A stretch of 64,000 bases of DNA, from assembly GCA_025938935.1 (NCBI GenBank), contig JAPCWB010000001.1:62001-126000 (forward strand). Direction: 5' to 3'. This document shows positions 36,997 to 45,783 of this stretch, piece after piece; position 1 is the first letter of the stretch, and the number at the start of each line of letters is the position of its first letter. The notes under the pieces are model-generated. The model saw only the letters and a program-made list of their open reading frames with translations, was not told where the DNA came from and did not search any database. The position numbers and the translations under genes were made by a program. The DNA comes from Novosphingobium sp. MW5 (lineage in GTDB: Bacteria; Pseudomonadota; Alphaproteobacteria; Sphingomonadales; Sphingomonadaceae).

Positions 36997-38421
36997 ATGA
37001 TAAGGACAAGGAAGTTCGTCTGCACACTCCTGGCAGCGACAGCGCTGGCAACGCCGTGCGCCGCAATGGCGAAGGCGCCGTCGGCCATCGAGGCGCGGAT
37101 GGACCGGCTGGAGGCAGAGATGCGCGCGCTGCGCGGCGAGCTCGAACAGTCGCGCGCCCAGACGCAGGCAGCGAACCAACGTGCCGATGCAGCCGAACTG
37201 CGCGCCTCCGCCGCCGAAACGCAGAACGCCGCGACCGTCCAGCGCGTCGCCGCGCTCGAGGCAAAGCCCGCCCCGGCCGCACCGCCGCCTGCCGATGGCT
37301 TTCGCGCCGGCAATACGGGCATCAAGCTGGGCGGCTATATCAAGCTGCTCGCCACCTCGACGCGCTTCAGCGACGGCGAACTGGCGAACAATTCGCTGGG
37401 CCGCGATTTCTACCTGCCGCAGCAGATCCCCACCGGAAACGCCGCCCCGGCGCGCGATACCGATTTCACCGCCAAGCAGTCGCGCTTCTGGCTGAATCTC
37501 GACAGCACGATCAAGGGCCACGCGCTCAAGGGCTATCTCGAGGTCGACTTCCAGACCTCGCCCGGCACGCAGGGTTCGCAGCGCACGACCAACGGCTACA
37601 ACCTCGCGCTGCGCCGCGCCTATATGCAGCTGGACCGCTGGACCTTCGGGCAGGACTGGACGACTTTCCAGTACACTGGCGCCCTGCCGGAAAGCACCGA
37701 TTATGTCGGCGGCGCGGAGGGCACGGTCTTCGTTCGCCAGCCGCTCATCCGCTACAGCGCGCCCATGGGCGGCGGCGCTACGCTGCACCTCGGCGTGGAG
37801 AACCCGGAATCGGGCACGGCCACGCTGGGCTCGCCAACGCTCAATGAAAACGGCGACGATCACCTGCCCGATTTCACCGCCCGCCTCGCCTATGCGGGCA
37901 AGCGCGGCGAGCTTTCGCTGGCCGGTGTGGTCCGCGAAGTCCGCACCGATTCTGGCGGCGTAAAAGCCGCGACCGGGGGCTATGGCGTGTCGCTCGGCGG
38001 CAAGCTGTTCCTCAATGACGAGAAGACCGGCGATGCGCGGTTCATGGTCACTTATGGCCACAACATCGGCCGTTACGTGGGCCTGAACTTCGCGCCCGAC
38101 GCGGTCTATGTGCCCGCCACCAACAGCCTGGCATCGACCAATGTCTTCGCCGCGATCGGCGCGGTGCGCGTACCGCTCGGCCCGGGCCTGCGCGCCAACC
38201 TGATGGGCAGCTACCAGAGCGTCGACTATGCCGACATTCTGGCCCCCGCCAGCCTCTCCGCCTTCAACAAGTCGGCTTGGAGCGCGGCGGCAAACCTGTT
38301 CTATTCCCCGGTGAAAAACGTCGACCTGGGGATCGAATACCGCCACGGTGAGCGCAAGCTCGTCGGCGGTGCGGACGGCACGACCGACCGCATCGAAGTG
38401 GCGGCAAAATACAGCTTCTGA
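36997..38421 (+). CDS. DcaP-like outer-membrane porin
   Basis: A 474-residue predicted trimeric porin. A signal peptide covers about residues 1-26 (LLAATALATPCAAMAKA). It is followed by a heptad-rich coiled coil (about 30-100) of the type found in DcaP/OprP-like N-termini, then a beta-barrel region with alternating strands (GIKLGGYIKLLATSTRF, LDRWTFGQDWTTFQYTGA) and the terminal RIEVAAKYSF with the final Phe used by the BAM complex. The ATG at 36997 follows GGAGAGGGGG. DcaP porins pass dicarboxylic and small carboxylic acids, which fits the acetate/propionate neighbours. It is 22 bp upstream of the MHS transporter, so porin and inner-membrane carrier form a pair. Confidence 0.82.
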   Translation: MIRTRKFVCTLLAATALATPCAAMAKAPSAIEARMDRLEAEMRALRGELEQSRAQTQAANQRADAAELRASAAETQNAATVQRVAALEAKPAPAAPPPADGFRAGNTGIKLGGYIKLLATSTRFSDGELANNSLGRDFYLPQQIPTGNAAPARDTDFTAKQSRFWLNLDSTIKGHALKGYLEVDFQTSPGTQGSQRTTNGYNLALRRAYMQLDRWTFGQDWTTFQYTGALPESTDYVGGAEGTVFVRQPLIRYSAPMGGGATLHLGVENPESGTATLGSPTLNENGDDHLPDFTARLAYAGKRGELSLAGVVREVRTDSGGVKAATGGYGVSLGGKLFLNDEKTGDARFMVTYGHNIGRYVGLNFAPDAVYVPATNSLASTNVFAAIGAVRVPLGPGLRANLMGSYQSVDYADILAPASLSAFNKSAWSAAANLFYSPVKNVDLGIEYRHGERKLVGGADGTTDRIEVAAKYSF

Positions 38422-38443
38422 AGATACAGGAGGGATTGGGACA

Positions 38444-40183
38444 ATGGACCTGAAACTGCACGAGACGCCCGAGCATTACGCCGGGCTGCCAAAGCACCAC
38501 CAATCGACCCATGACGAAAAGCTGGTAATCACCGCCAGCTCGCTCGGCACGGTGTTCGAATGGTACGATTTCTACCTTTACGGCCTGCTGGCCACCTTCA
38601 TTTCGAAGGTGTTCTTCGCGGGCGTCAACGAAACGACCGGGTTCATCCTCGCACTCGGCGCCTTTGCCGCGGGCTTTGCCGTGCGTCCCTTCGGTGCGAT
38701 CGTCTTTGGCCGCATTGGCGACATGGTCGGCCGCAAGAACACCTTCCTTGTCACCATGGGTATCATGGGCCTGTCCACCTTCGCGGTGGGCCTGCTGCCT
38801 GGCTATGACAGCTGGGGCGTTGCCTCGCCGATCATCCTGGTGGCACTGCGCATCCTGCAGGGCCTTGCGCTGGGCGGTGAATATGGCGGCGCGGCGACCT
38901 ATGTGGCCGAGCACGCACCCAACAACAAGCGCGGGCTCTACACCAGCTTCATCCAGATCACGGCCACCTTCGGCCTGTTCGCGGCGCTGCTGGTCGTGCT
39001 GGGCATGCGCACCTGGATGGGCGAGGAAAGCTTTGCCAGCTTTGGCTGGCGCGTGCCGTTCCTGATCTCGATCGTCCTGCTGGGCGTTTCGATGTGGATC
39101 CGCATGCAGCTCAACGAGAGCCCGGTGTACCAGAAGATGAAGGACGAGGGCACGACCTCGAAGGCCCCGCTGACCGAGGCTTTCGGCAAGTGGAGCAACC
39201 TCAAGTACGTGCTGATCTGCCTGTTCGGTGCCGGCATGGGCCAGGCCGTGGTCTGGTACGGCGGCCAGTTCTATGCCCAGTTCTTCCTTGAAAAGACCAT
39301 GAAGGTCGATGGCGCGACTACGAACATCCTGATTGCCACTGCGCTTCTGCTCGGCACTCCGTTCTTCGTCTTCTTCGGCTGGCTGTCGGACAAGATCGGT
39401 CGCAAGTACATCATCCTGGGCGGCTGCGCGCTGGCCGTGCTGACCTACTTCCCCGCCTTCCACGCACTGTCAGGGGCGACCAACCCGGCGCTCAACGCCG
39501 CCACGCAGTCAAGCCCGGTGTCGGTCACTGCTGCTCCCGGCGAGTGCTCGTTCCAGTTCGACCCGGTCGGCAAGAACAAGTTCGATGCATCGAGCTGCGA
39601 CATCGCCAAGGCCTACTTCGCCCGCAACGGCCTGAACTACGTCAACGTCGAGGCTCCGCCCGGAACCGTTGCCACGGTCAAGGTCGGCGAAAAGGTGATC
39701 GAGGTTCCGAACCCGGCAGTGGTAACCGGCAAGGACCGCGACGCCGCGATCAAGGCCTTTGGCGGCACGGTGACCACCGCGCTTAAGGATGCGGGCTATC
39801 CGATCAAGGAAAACCCGGCTGCGGCCAAGGATCCCAAGGCAGCCAAGTTGGTGTTCTATGCCGACAAGGCGCAGATCAACAGGCCGCTGGCCATCGGCAT
39901 CCTGTTCTACCTCGTGCTGCTGGTGACCATGGTCTATGGCCCGATCGCGGCCATGCTGGTCGAACTGTTCCCCAGCCGCATCCGCTACACCTCGATGTCG
40001 CTGCCTTACCATATCGCCAATGGCTGGTTCGGCGGGTTCCTGCCCACCACTGCCTTCGCCATGGTCGCGGCGAAGGGCGATATCTACTACGGGCTGTGGT
40101 ACCCCGTGGTCATCGCGGGCATCACCGTGGTGATCGGGCTGCTGTTCCTGCCCGAAACCTACAAGCGCAACATCGACGACTGA
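38444..40183 (+). CDS. MHS-family MFS transporter with a large internal insertion
   Basis: A 579-residue metabolite:H+ symporter, about 140 residues longer than ordinary MHS carriers. The MHS opening ASSLGTVFEWYDFYLYGLLA, GRIGDMVGRKNTFLVTMG and LQGLALGGEYGGAATYVAEH are clear, as is the C-terminal half with FPSRIRYTSMSLPYHIANG. Between two helices, about residues 341-480, stands a hydrophilic block with two Cys (GECSFQ and SSCDIA) and sequence resembling nothing I know; TM segments resume at AIGILFYLVLLVTMVYG. The ATG follows AGGAGGGA. It is in one operon with the porin and upstream of a GNAT and prpE, so transport of acetate, propionate or another short acid is the best guess. Confidence 0.84.
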   Translation: MDLKLHETPEHYAGLPKHHQSTHDEKLVITASSLGTVFEWYDFYLYGLLATFISKVFFAGVNETTGFILALGAFAAGFAVRPFGAIVFGRIGDMVGRKNTFLVTMGIMGLSTFAVGLLPGYDSWGVASPIILVALRILQGLALGGEYGGAATYVAEHAPNNKRGLYTSFIQITATFGLFAALLVVLGMRTWMGEESFASFGWRVPFLISIVLLGVSMWIRMQLNESPVYQKMKDEGTTSKAPLTEAFGKWSNLKYVLICLFGAGMGQAVVWYGGQFYAQFFLEKTMKVDGATTNILIATALLLGTPFFVFFGWLSDKIGRKYIILGGCALAVLTYFPAFHALSGATNPALNAATQSSPVSVTAAPGECSFQFDPVGKNKFDASSCDIAKAYFARNGLNYVNVEAPPGTVATVKVGEKVIEVPNPAVVTGKDRDAAIKAFGGTVTTALKDAGYPIKENPAAAKDPKAAKLVFYADKAQINRPLAIGILFYLVLLVTMVYGPIAAMLVELFPSRIRYTSMSLPYHIANGWFGGFLPTTAFAMVAAKGDIYYGLWYPVVIAGITVVIGLLFLPETYKRNIDD

Positions 40184-40306
40184 GCGCCTCTCCCGGGAAG
40201 CGCCGCGCCTTGATCCGGATCGACTTGATCTGGAACAAGGCGCGGCGCAACCGGTCTGCCAAAGGGGCCCTCCGGGAGAGGAGCAACCCCAGACGGAGTT
40301 CTCCCA

Positions 40307-40820
40307 ATGACCAATTCCACCGCCCGCCTTTCGACCCGCTCTGGCGTCGTGCTCGACGTCCGCGCCGCCAGCGAAGCCGACGAGCCGGCGCTTTCCGCCT
40401 TCTTCGACCGCGTATCGGATGAGGACCGCCGCTTTCGCTTCCTCGCCGCGGCGGAACACGTCAGCCACGAACAGCTCGATCCGCTGATCCATGCCGACCA
40501 CTTCCAGTCGGAAAGCTTCCTCGCTTTCGACAGCGCCACCGGCGAACTGGTGGGATCGGCCCTGCTCGCCTGCGACAAGGCGATGGACACCGGCGAAGTC
40601 GCCGTATCGATCTGCAGCAATTACAAGGGCAAGGGCGTGGGCTGGGCCCTGCTCGATTTCCTCGGCAGCCAGTGCAGAAGCGCGCGGTCTGCGCCGCGTG
40701 ATCGCGATCGAGAGCCGCGACAACCACGAGGCGATCGAGCTGGAACGCGAAAAGGGCTTCAAGCCCGAACCCTTCGAAGGCGAGCCGATGCTCGTCATCC
40801 TGTCCAAGACTTTCAGGTAA
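40307..40820 (+). CDS. GNAT N-acetyltransferase, Pat-like, frameshifted
   Basis: An acetyltransferase of about 171 residues. The N-terminal part EADEPALSAFFDRVSDEDRR resembles the GNAT half of protein acetyltransferase Pat, and the acetyl-CoA loop is NYKGKGVGWALLDFL, a variant of the Q/RxxGxG/A motif. After about 40668 the correct frame shifts by one: the continuation EARGLRRVIAIESRDNHEAI and KGFKPEPFEGEPM is in another frame. One surplus base around 40670-40676 explains it (removing the T of CAGTGC gives GSQAEARG). It lies between the MHS carrier and prpE. Pat enzymes acetylate and silence acyl-CoA synthetases, so control of Acs/PrpE is a plausible role, not proven here. Confidence 0.72.
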
Positions 40821-40824
40821 ACCG

Positions 40825-42693
40825 ATGAGCGAAGCCTACCAGCGCGCCTGGCGCGACAGCATCGAGAACCGCGACCAATTCTGGGCGCGGGCGGCAGAGG
40901 CGATCGACTGGATCGAAGCGCCTGCCTGCACTTACGATGACACGCGCGGCTGGTTCGCCGGGGGCACGCTCAACACCGCCTACAACTGCATTGACCGCCA
41001 CGTCGAAGCCGGGCGCGGTGCGGCCCCCGCACTGGTCTATGACAGCCCGGTTACCGGCACAGTGCGCAGCTATTCCTACGCCGAGCTGCAGGACGAAGTC
41101 GGCCGGGTCGCGGCCATGCTGGCCCGCCTTGGCGTGACCAAGGGTGACCGGGTGATCATCTACATGCCGATGATCCCGCAGACGGTGTTCGCCATGCTCG
41201 CCTGCGCACGGCTGGGGGCAATCCATTCGGTCGTGTTCGGCGGCTTCGCCCCGCTCGAACTGGCCAAGCGCATCGACGATGCCACGCCGCGCGTGCTCCT
41301 CACCGCCAGCTGCGGGATCGAAGGAGCGCGGACCATTGCCTATATGCCGATGGTCGAGGAGGCGCTCACGCTCTCCGCGCACAAGCCCGAAAGCGTGGTG
41401 CTTTTCCAGCGCGAGCAAATGGCCGCCGATCCCGGGTGTGCGCAGGATTGGGCAAGCCTGGTTGAAGCTACCTCCACCGATCCGGTGCCGCCCTGCGCCG
41501 AGCTCGCCTCGGACGACCCGCTCTACATCCTGTACACCTCGGGCACGACCGGCACTCCCAAGGGCGTCGTGCGCGAGAACGGCGGCCACGCCGTGGCGCT
41601 CGCCTGGTCGATGGCCAACATCTACGGCGTCGGCGCGGGCGAGACGTTCTGGGCGGCGAGCGACGTGGGCTGGGTCGTCGGCCATTCCTACATTGTTTAT
41701 GGCCCCCTGCTGGTCGGCGCGACGACGGTCCTGTTCGAGGGCAAGCCCGTCGGCACCCCAGATGCAGGCACTTTCTGGCGGACCATCGCGCGCCATGGGG
41801 TGAAACGCTTCTTCACCGCCCCCACCGCGATCCGTGCGGTCCGCAAGGAGGACCCGGACGGCCATTTCATCAGCGAAATCGGCACTGGTGATTGCGGTGC
41901 GATCTTCCTCGCCGGTGAGCGTGCCGACCCAGACACCATCGCCTGGCTCGAGGACAAGAGCGGCCTTCCCGTGATCGATCACTGGTGGCAGACCGAGCTC
42001 GGCTGGCCCGCCATCGCCACCTGCTTCGCGCTGGGCGACCTGCGCCGCAAGCGCGGCTCCGCAGGGTTCCCGGTGCCGGGCTTCGAATTCGCCGTGCTGG
42101 GCGAAGACGGACAGCCGGTGCCGCAGGGGACAAGCGGCGCCGTTGCCATCCGCGCGCCGCTGGCACCCGGGGCCTTCCGCACGCTGTGGAACAATGCAGC
42201 CGGGTACGAGAAGAACTTTGCCGCCTTTCCCGGCTGGTACGAAACCGGCGATGCCGGCTATTTCGACGAGGAGGGTTTCCTCTCGATCATGGGCCGCACC
42301 GACGACATCATCAACGTCGCCGGGCATCGCCTCTCTACCGGGCAAATGGAACAGATCGTCGCCCAGCAGGACGGCGTGGTCGAATGCGCGGTGATCGGTG
42401 CGGACGATGCCATCAAGGGCATGGTGCCGGTCGCTTTCGTCGTGGTGCGCAGCGGTGCGGATGACGTCGCGCAAATCCCGGCCCGCGTTATAGCCGCCGT
42501 GCGCGGCGAGCTTGGCGCGGTTGCCGCGCTCAAGACCGCCTATGTCGTCGACCAACTGCCAAAGACCCGGTCAGGCAAGATCCTGCGCAACCTGCTGCGC
42601 AAGATCGTCAGCGGTCAGCCGTTCGAAATTCCCGCAACGATCGACGACCCCAGCGTGCCTGCCAGGCTGCAGGCCAGGGTGCTTGGGGATTGA
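40825..42693 (+). CDS. prpE: propionyl-CoA synthetase (PrpE-like)
   Basis: A 622-residue acyl-CoA synthetase of the Acs/PrpE class. Motifs are ILYTSGTTGTPKGVVRENGG, HWWQTELGWPAIATCF (PrpE has ELGWP where Acs has ETGGA), and the C-terminal [16 protein letters not shown] with the regulatory Lys. N-terminal FWARAAEAIDWIEAP and DTRGWFAGGTLNTAYNCIDRHV are typical of PrpE. It starts 4 bp after the GNAT reading frame. Together with acs it covers acetate and propionate activation. Confidence 0.9.
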   Translation: MSEAYQRAWRDSIENRDQFWARAAEAIDWIEAPACTYDDTRGWFAGGTLNTAYNCIDRHVEAGRGAAPALVYDSPVTGTVRSYSYAELQDEVGRVAAMLARLGVTKGDRVIIYMPMIPQTVFAMLACARLGAIHSVVFGGFAPLELAKRIDDATPRVLLTASCGIEGARTIAYMPMVEEALTLSAHKPESVVLFQREQMAADPGCAQDWASLVEATSTDPVPPCAELASDDPLYILYTSGTTGTPKGVVRENGGHAVALAWSMANIYGVGAGETFWAASDVGWVVGHSYIVYGPLLVGATTVLFEGKPVGTPDAGTFWRTIARHGVKRFFTAPTAIRAVRKEDPDGHFISEIGTGDCGAIFLAGERADPDTIAWLEDKSGLPVIDHWWQTELGWPAIATCFALGDLRRKRGSAGFPVPGFEFAVLGEDGQPVPQGTSGAVAIRAPLAPGAFRTLWNNAAGYEKNFAAFPGWYETGDAGYFDEEGFLSIMGRTDDIINVAGHRLSTGQMEQIVAQQDGVVECAVIGADDAIKGMVPVAFVVVRSGADDVAQIPARVIAAVRGELGAVAALKTAYVVDQLPKTRSGKILRNLLRKIVSGQPFEIPATIDDPSVPARLQARVLGD

Positions 42694-42978
42694 GACAATC
42701 CTGGCGCGGGTCGCCAACCAGCATCGCAATAGGTCGGTAAGCGCCTGCACTAGCTCCAGATCCCGGTTCGCCTTCGACGACGCCGATGCGATAACTGCTG
42801 CCGTGCTGGTGAATATGATCCCGACCGTGCTTAAGACTGGTCCGGGTTACATGACAAACGTCGGCCTCTGATTGCCGAAGCGGTCGTTCGTCAGGCCCGG
42901 CGCGGCCAGAGCGGCTTGGCGAACTTTCGAAGTCGTCAAACCCGTGATGGTCTTTCCACGCGACAAAGGATGCTGCGA
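42694..42978. other. intergenic region before fgd
   Basis: About 285 bases with no reading frame I believe. It should hold the promoter of the F420 locus, but I see no convincing -35/-10 pair, repeat or operator. A short upstream extension of the fgd frame reaches a TTG at 42916 but has no ribosome-binding site. Confidence 0.5.
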
Positions 42979-43985
42979 ATGCTCAAGCTTGGTTACAAGG
43001 CCTCGTCCGAACAGTTCGCGCCGAATGAGCTCCTCGACTACGCGATACATGCAGAGCAGGTCGGGCTCGATTCCGTGTGGATCAGCGATCACTTCCAGCC
43101 TTGGCGGCATACGGGCGGACACGCGCCATTCTCGCTCAGCTGGCTGGGCGCGCTGGGCGCAAGGACCGACCGCATCGTGATGGGCACATCGGTGCTAACG
43201 CCGACTTTCCGCTATCACCCCTCGATCGTCGCCCATGCCTTTGGCTCGCTCGGCCTGATGTATCCCGGCCGCGTGGTGCTGGGCGCGGGAACCGGGGAAT
43301 CGCTCAACGAAGTGCCGTCCTCGGGTATGCACTGGCCCGAACAGAAGGAACGCACCGCCCGCTTTCGCGAGGCGCTCCGCCTGATCCGCCAGTTGTGGAG
43401 CGAAGATCGCGTCAGCTTTGAGGGTGAGTTTTACAAGACCGAGAACGCCACGATCTATGACCGGCCCGAACAGCCCGTGCCGATCTTCATCGCCGGGGCA
43501 GGTCCGTTCATGGCCAAGCTCGCCGGCATGGAGGGCCGGGATTCATCTGCACGAGTGGCAAGAAGACCGAGCTTTATACCGAAACACTGCTGCCCAACCT
43601 CGAGATTGGCCTTGAGAAGTCAGGGCGTAGCGCGGACCCGGCGTTCGACCGGATGATCGAGATGAAGGTCTCTTTCGACACGGACCATGACCGCGCGATG
43701 CAGGACACCAAGTTCTGGGGGGCACTCGCGCTCTCCCCGGAAGAGAAAATGAACGTCGAAGACCCGCTGGAGATGGAAAAACTGGCCGATTCACTGCCGG
43801 TGGAGCGCGCGGCGTCGCGGTGGATCGTCTCGACCGACCCGGAAGAAATGGTGGAGAAGATCGGCTCTTACATCGCCCTAGGGTTCAATCATCTGGTGTT
43901 CCACGCACCGGGGCCGGACCAGCGCCGCTTCCTTGACTTGTTCTCGGCGGAAGTGGCACCGCGTTTGCGGGCAAAGTTCGGCTAA
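42979..43985 (+). CDS. fgd: F420-dependent glucose-6-phosphate dehydrogenase (Fgd), frameshifted
   Basis: Oxidises glucose 6-phosphate to 6-phosphogluconolactone while reducing coenzyme F420. The protein follows the mycobacterial Fgd1 sequence along its whole length as I remember it: MLKLGYKASSEQFAPNELL, WISDHFQPWRHTGGHAPFSL, GTSVLTPTFRYHPS, GAGTGESLNEV, and after the break FICTSGKKTELYTE and NHLVFHAPGPDQRRFLDLF. The frame breaks at GGG 43538-43540; one more G gives GMEGRGFICTSG. The start ATG 42979 has AAGG 9 bases upstream and yields the family N-terminus; ATG 42970 is close behind. It is followed 12 bp later by 6-phosphogluconate dehydrogenase and then by F420 synthesis genes, which supports true F420 dependence over a flavin-dependent luciferase-like monooxygenase. 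Confidence 0.88.
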
Positions 43986-43997
43986 GGGAGCGCGGGG

Positions 43998-44984
43998 ATG
44001 CAGATCGGGATCGTCGGCGCAGGCCGGATGGGTGGCAACATGGCGCTGCGCCTGCTTCGCGGCGGTCACGACGTCGTCATCCACGATCCGAGCGTCGAAG
44101 CCATGCAGCCTGTGGTTGCCGAAGGCGGACTGGCAGTGGATTCGCTCGCCGCGATGATCGGCGCGCTTGCCGCACCTCGAACGGTCTGGGTCATGGTCCC
44201 GGCGGGAGCGATTACCGAGCAGGTGGTGGAAGAGCTTTCGAACCTGCTGTCCCCCGGCGACACCCTGATCGACGGCGGCAATTCGAACTTCAAGAACACC
44301 ATCGAGCGCGCCGAAATGCTCGCCGCCAAAGGCCTGGTCATGCTCGACGTCGGCACCAGCGGCGGTGTCCACGGACTGACGCGCGGTTACTGCCTGATGG
44401 TCGGCGGCGAAACTGCGGCGGTGGAGCGCAATGCCCCGATCTTCGCCACCCTTGCCCCCGGCATGGGCGAGATCGAGCGGACCCCGGCGCGCGTGCGCGG
44501 CCTCGGCAGTTCGGACACGGCCGAACATGGCTGGCTTCACTGCGGCCCATCCGGTTCGGGCCACTATGTCAAAATGGTCCACAACGGGATCGAGTACGGC
44601 ATGATGCAGGCCATGGCCGAGGGCTTTGCCCTGATGGCCACCGCCGGTTCCGACCAGCTCCCGGCCAACCGCCGTTTCGACATCGATTGCGGGGCGGTCG
44701 CCGAGCTATGGCGACGCGGTAGCGTGGTCACCTCATGGCTGCTCGACCTGACGGCGGACTCGCTCGCCGAAACCCCTGACCTCGCGCCCTATTCGGCACA
44801 GGTGCAGGATTCGGGCGAAGGGCGCTGGACGGTGGATAGCGCAGTCGAACAATCGGTCGCCGCGCCAGTATTGACCGCCGCGCTGTATGAACGCTTCCGT
44901 TCTCGCACCAGTGACGGTTTTGGCGACAAGCTGCTTTCCGCCATGCGCTACAAGTTCGGCGGTCATACCGCCCCCAAGGCGTGA
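43998..44984 (+). CDS. gnd: 6-phosphogluconate dehydrogenase, decarboxylating (short GndA type)
   Basis: Converts 6-phosphogluconate to ribulose 5-phosphate with CO2 release. The 328-residue protein is the short, usually NAD-preferring form. It has the Rossmann motif MQIGIVGAGRMGGNMALRLL, IDGGNSNFKNTIERAEML, the substrate signature LDVGTSGGVHGLTRGYCLMV and the catalytic Lys in HYVKMVHNGIEYGMMQ. It lies 12 bp after fgd and runs in the same direction, so the two successive oxidative pentose-phosphate steps are encoded together, one F420-dependent and one pyridine-nucleotide-dependent. Its stop is only 5 bases from the convergent cofE stop. Confidence 0.92.
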   Translation: MQIGIVGAGRMGGNMALRLLRGGHDVVIHDPSVEAMQPVVAEGGLAVDSLAAMIGALAAPRTVWVMVPAGAITEQVVEELSNLLSPGDTLIDGGNSNFKNTIERAEMLAAKGLVMLDVGTSGGVHGLTRGYCLMVGGETAAVERNAPIFATLAPGMGEIERTPARVRGLGSSDTAEHGWLHCGPSGSGHYVKMVHNGIEYGMMQAMAEGFALMATAGSDQLPANRRFDIDCGAVAELWRRGSVVTSWLLDLTADSLAETPDLAPYSAQVQDSGEGRWTVDSAVEQSVAAPVLTAALYERFRSRTSDGFGDKLLSAMRYKFGGHTAPKA

Positions 44985-44989
44985 CGCGC

Positions 44990-45733
44990 CTAGCGGAACA
45001 GATCGAATTCGCGGGGGCGTACCAGCGCGCTTGCGGGCTTGGCTTGGCTGCCGAGCGAAAGTCCCCGCAGGATGGCGACCGGAACACTCTCTGCCGCCTG
45101 CCCCATCACCAGCGAGCCGGCGGCGGCAATTTCGTCGGCATGAGCAACCACGCTCGCCTGCAAGACGCGGCCTTCCCGATCGAGGCCGCCGCGCAGGTCG
45201 ACCAGCGATTCCAGGCCCGCGCAGCCAATCGCCACACCGCAGGTCCCTTCGCGGAACGGGCGACCGAAACTGTCGTTGATGACCACCGCCACCGGTCCGC
45301 CAGCCACGGCACTGAACCTTGCGGCCAACCGCTGGGCCGAGGCGTCTGGATCGACCGGCAGCAGCAGCGCGTGATCAGCGCCCGGCACGTTCGACTGGTC
45401 GATGGCCGCATTGGCGACGACAAAGCCCAGACGGTGCCGCGCGATCAGAACGCCCGGTTTGCAACGGACAATCTCGCTCGACTCCCGCAGCACGAGCTCG
45501 ACCAGCCGCGGGTCCTTGGCGCATTCCCCGGCAAGCCGCTCTGCTTCCGCGCTGGGAGTAATATCGGCCAGGGCAAAGCGGCGACCCTCCGCCTTGGATA
45601 CCACCTTTTGGGCGACGACCGCGACATCGCCCGGCTCGATCCCCGCACCAGCTTCGAGGATCAGCGCGGCGAGGTCATCCCCCGCGCGGACTTCGGGCAG
45701 GCCGGTAACGGGAATGATCGAAACGGGGCGCAT
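44990..45733 (-). CDS. cofE: coenzyme F420-0:L-glutamate ligase CofE
   Basis: Adds gamma-linked glutamates to F420-0 using GTP. The 247-residue single-domain protein matches CofE (the N-terminal half of actinobacterial FbiB): VTGLPEVRAGDDLAALI, VVAQKVVSKAEGR, SSEIVRCKPGVLIARHRLGF, NAAIDQSNVPG, VVINDSFGRPFREGTCGVAI and VDLRGGLDREGRVL. There is no C-terminal nitroreductase-type domain as in FbiB. It is convergent with gnd and divergent from cofC-cofG-cofH with 50 bp between the start codons, so both could share a control region. Confidence 0.92.
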   Translation of the reverse strand: MRPVSIIPVTGLPEVRAGDDLAALILEAGAGIEPGDVAVVAQKVVSKAEGRRFALADITPSAEAERLAGECAKDPRLVELVLRESSEIVRCKPGVLIARHRLGFVVANAAIDQSNVPGADHALLLPVDPDASAQRLAARFSAVAGGPVAVVINDSFGRPFREGTCGVAIGCAGLESLVDLRGGLDREGRVLQASVVAHADEIAAAGSLVMGQAAESVPVAILRGLSLGSQAKPASALVRPREFDLFR

Positions 45734-45783
45734 GGCGTTACCCTTGGGTATCCCCGCGCCGCATGTCCAGTAGAGATGCAGCG

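Noticed and set aside
40813..42555. A 580-codon minus-strand frame opposite prpE
   Set aside because: Antisense shadow; prpE has all adenylate-forming motifs in frame.
42979..43985. Flavin-dependent luciferase-like monooxygenase
   Set aside because: The end-to-end resemblance to Fgd and the adjacent gnd and F420 synthesis genes favour an F420-dependent dehydrogenase.
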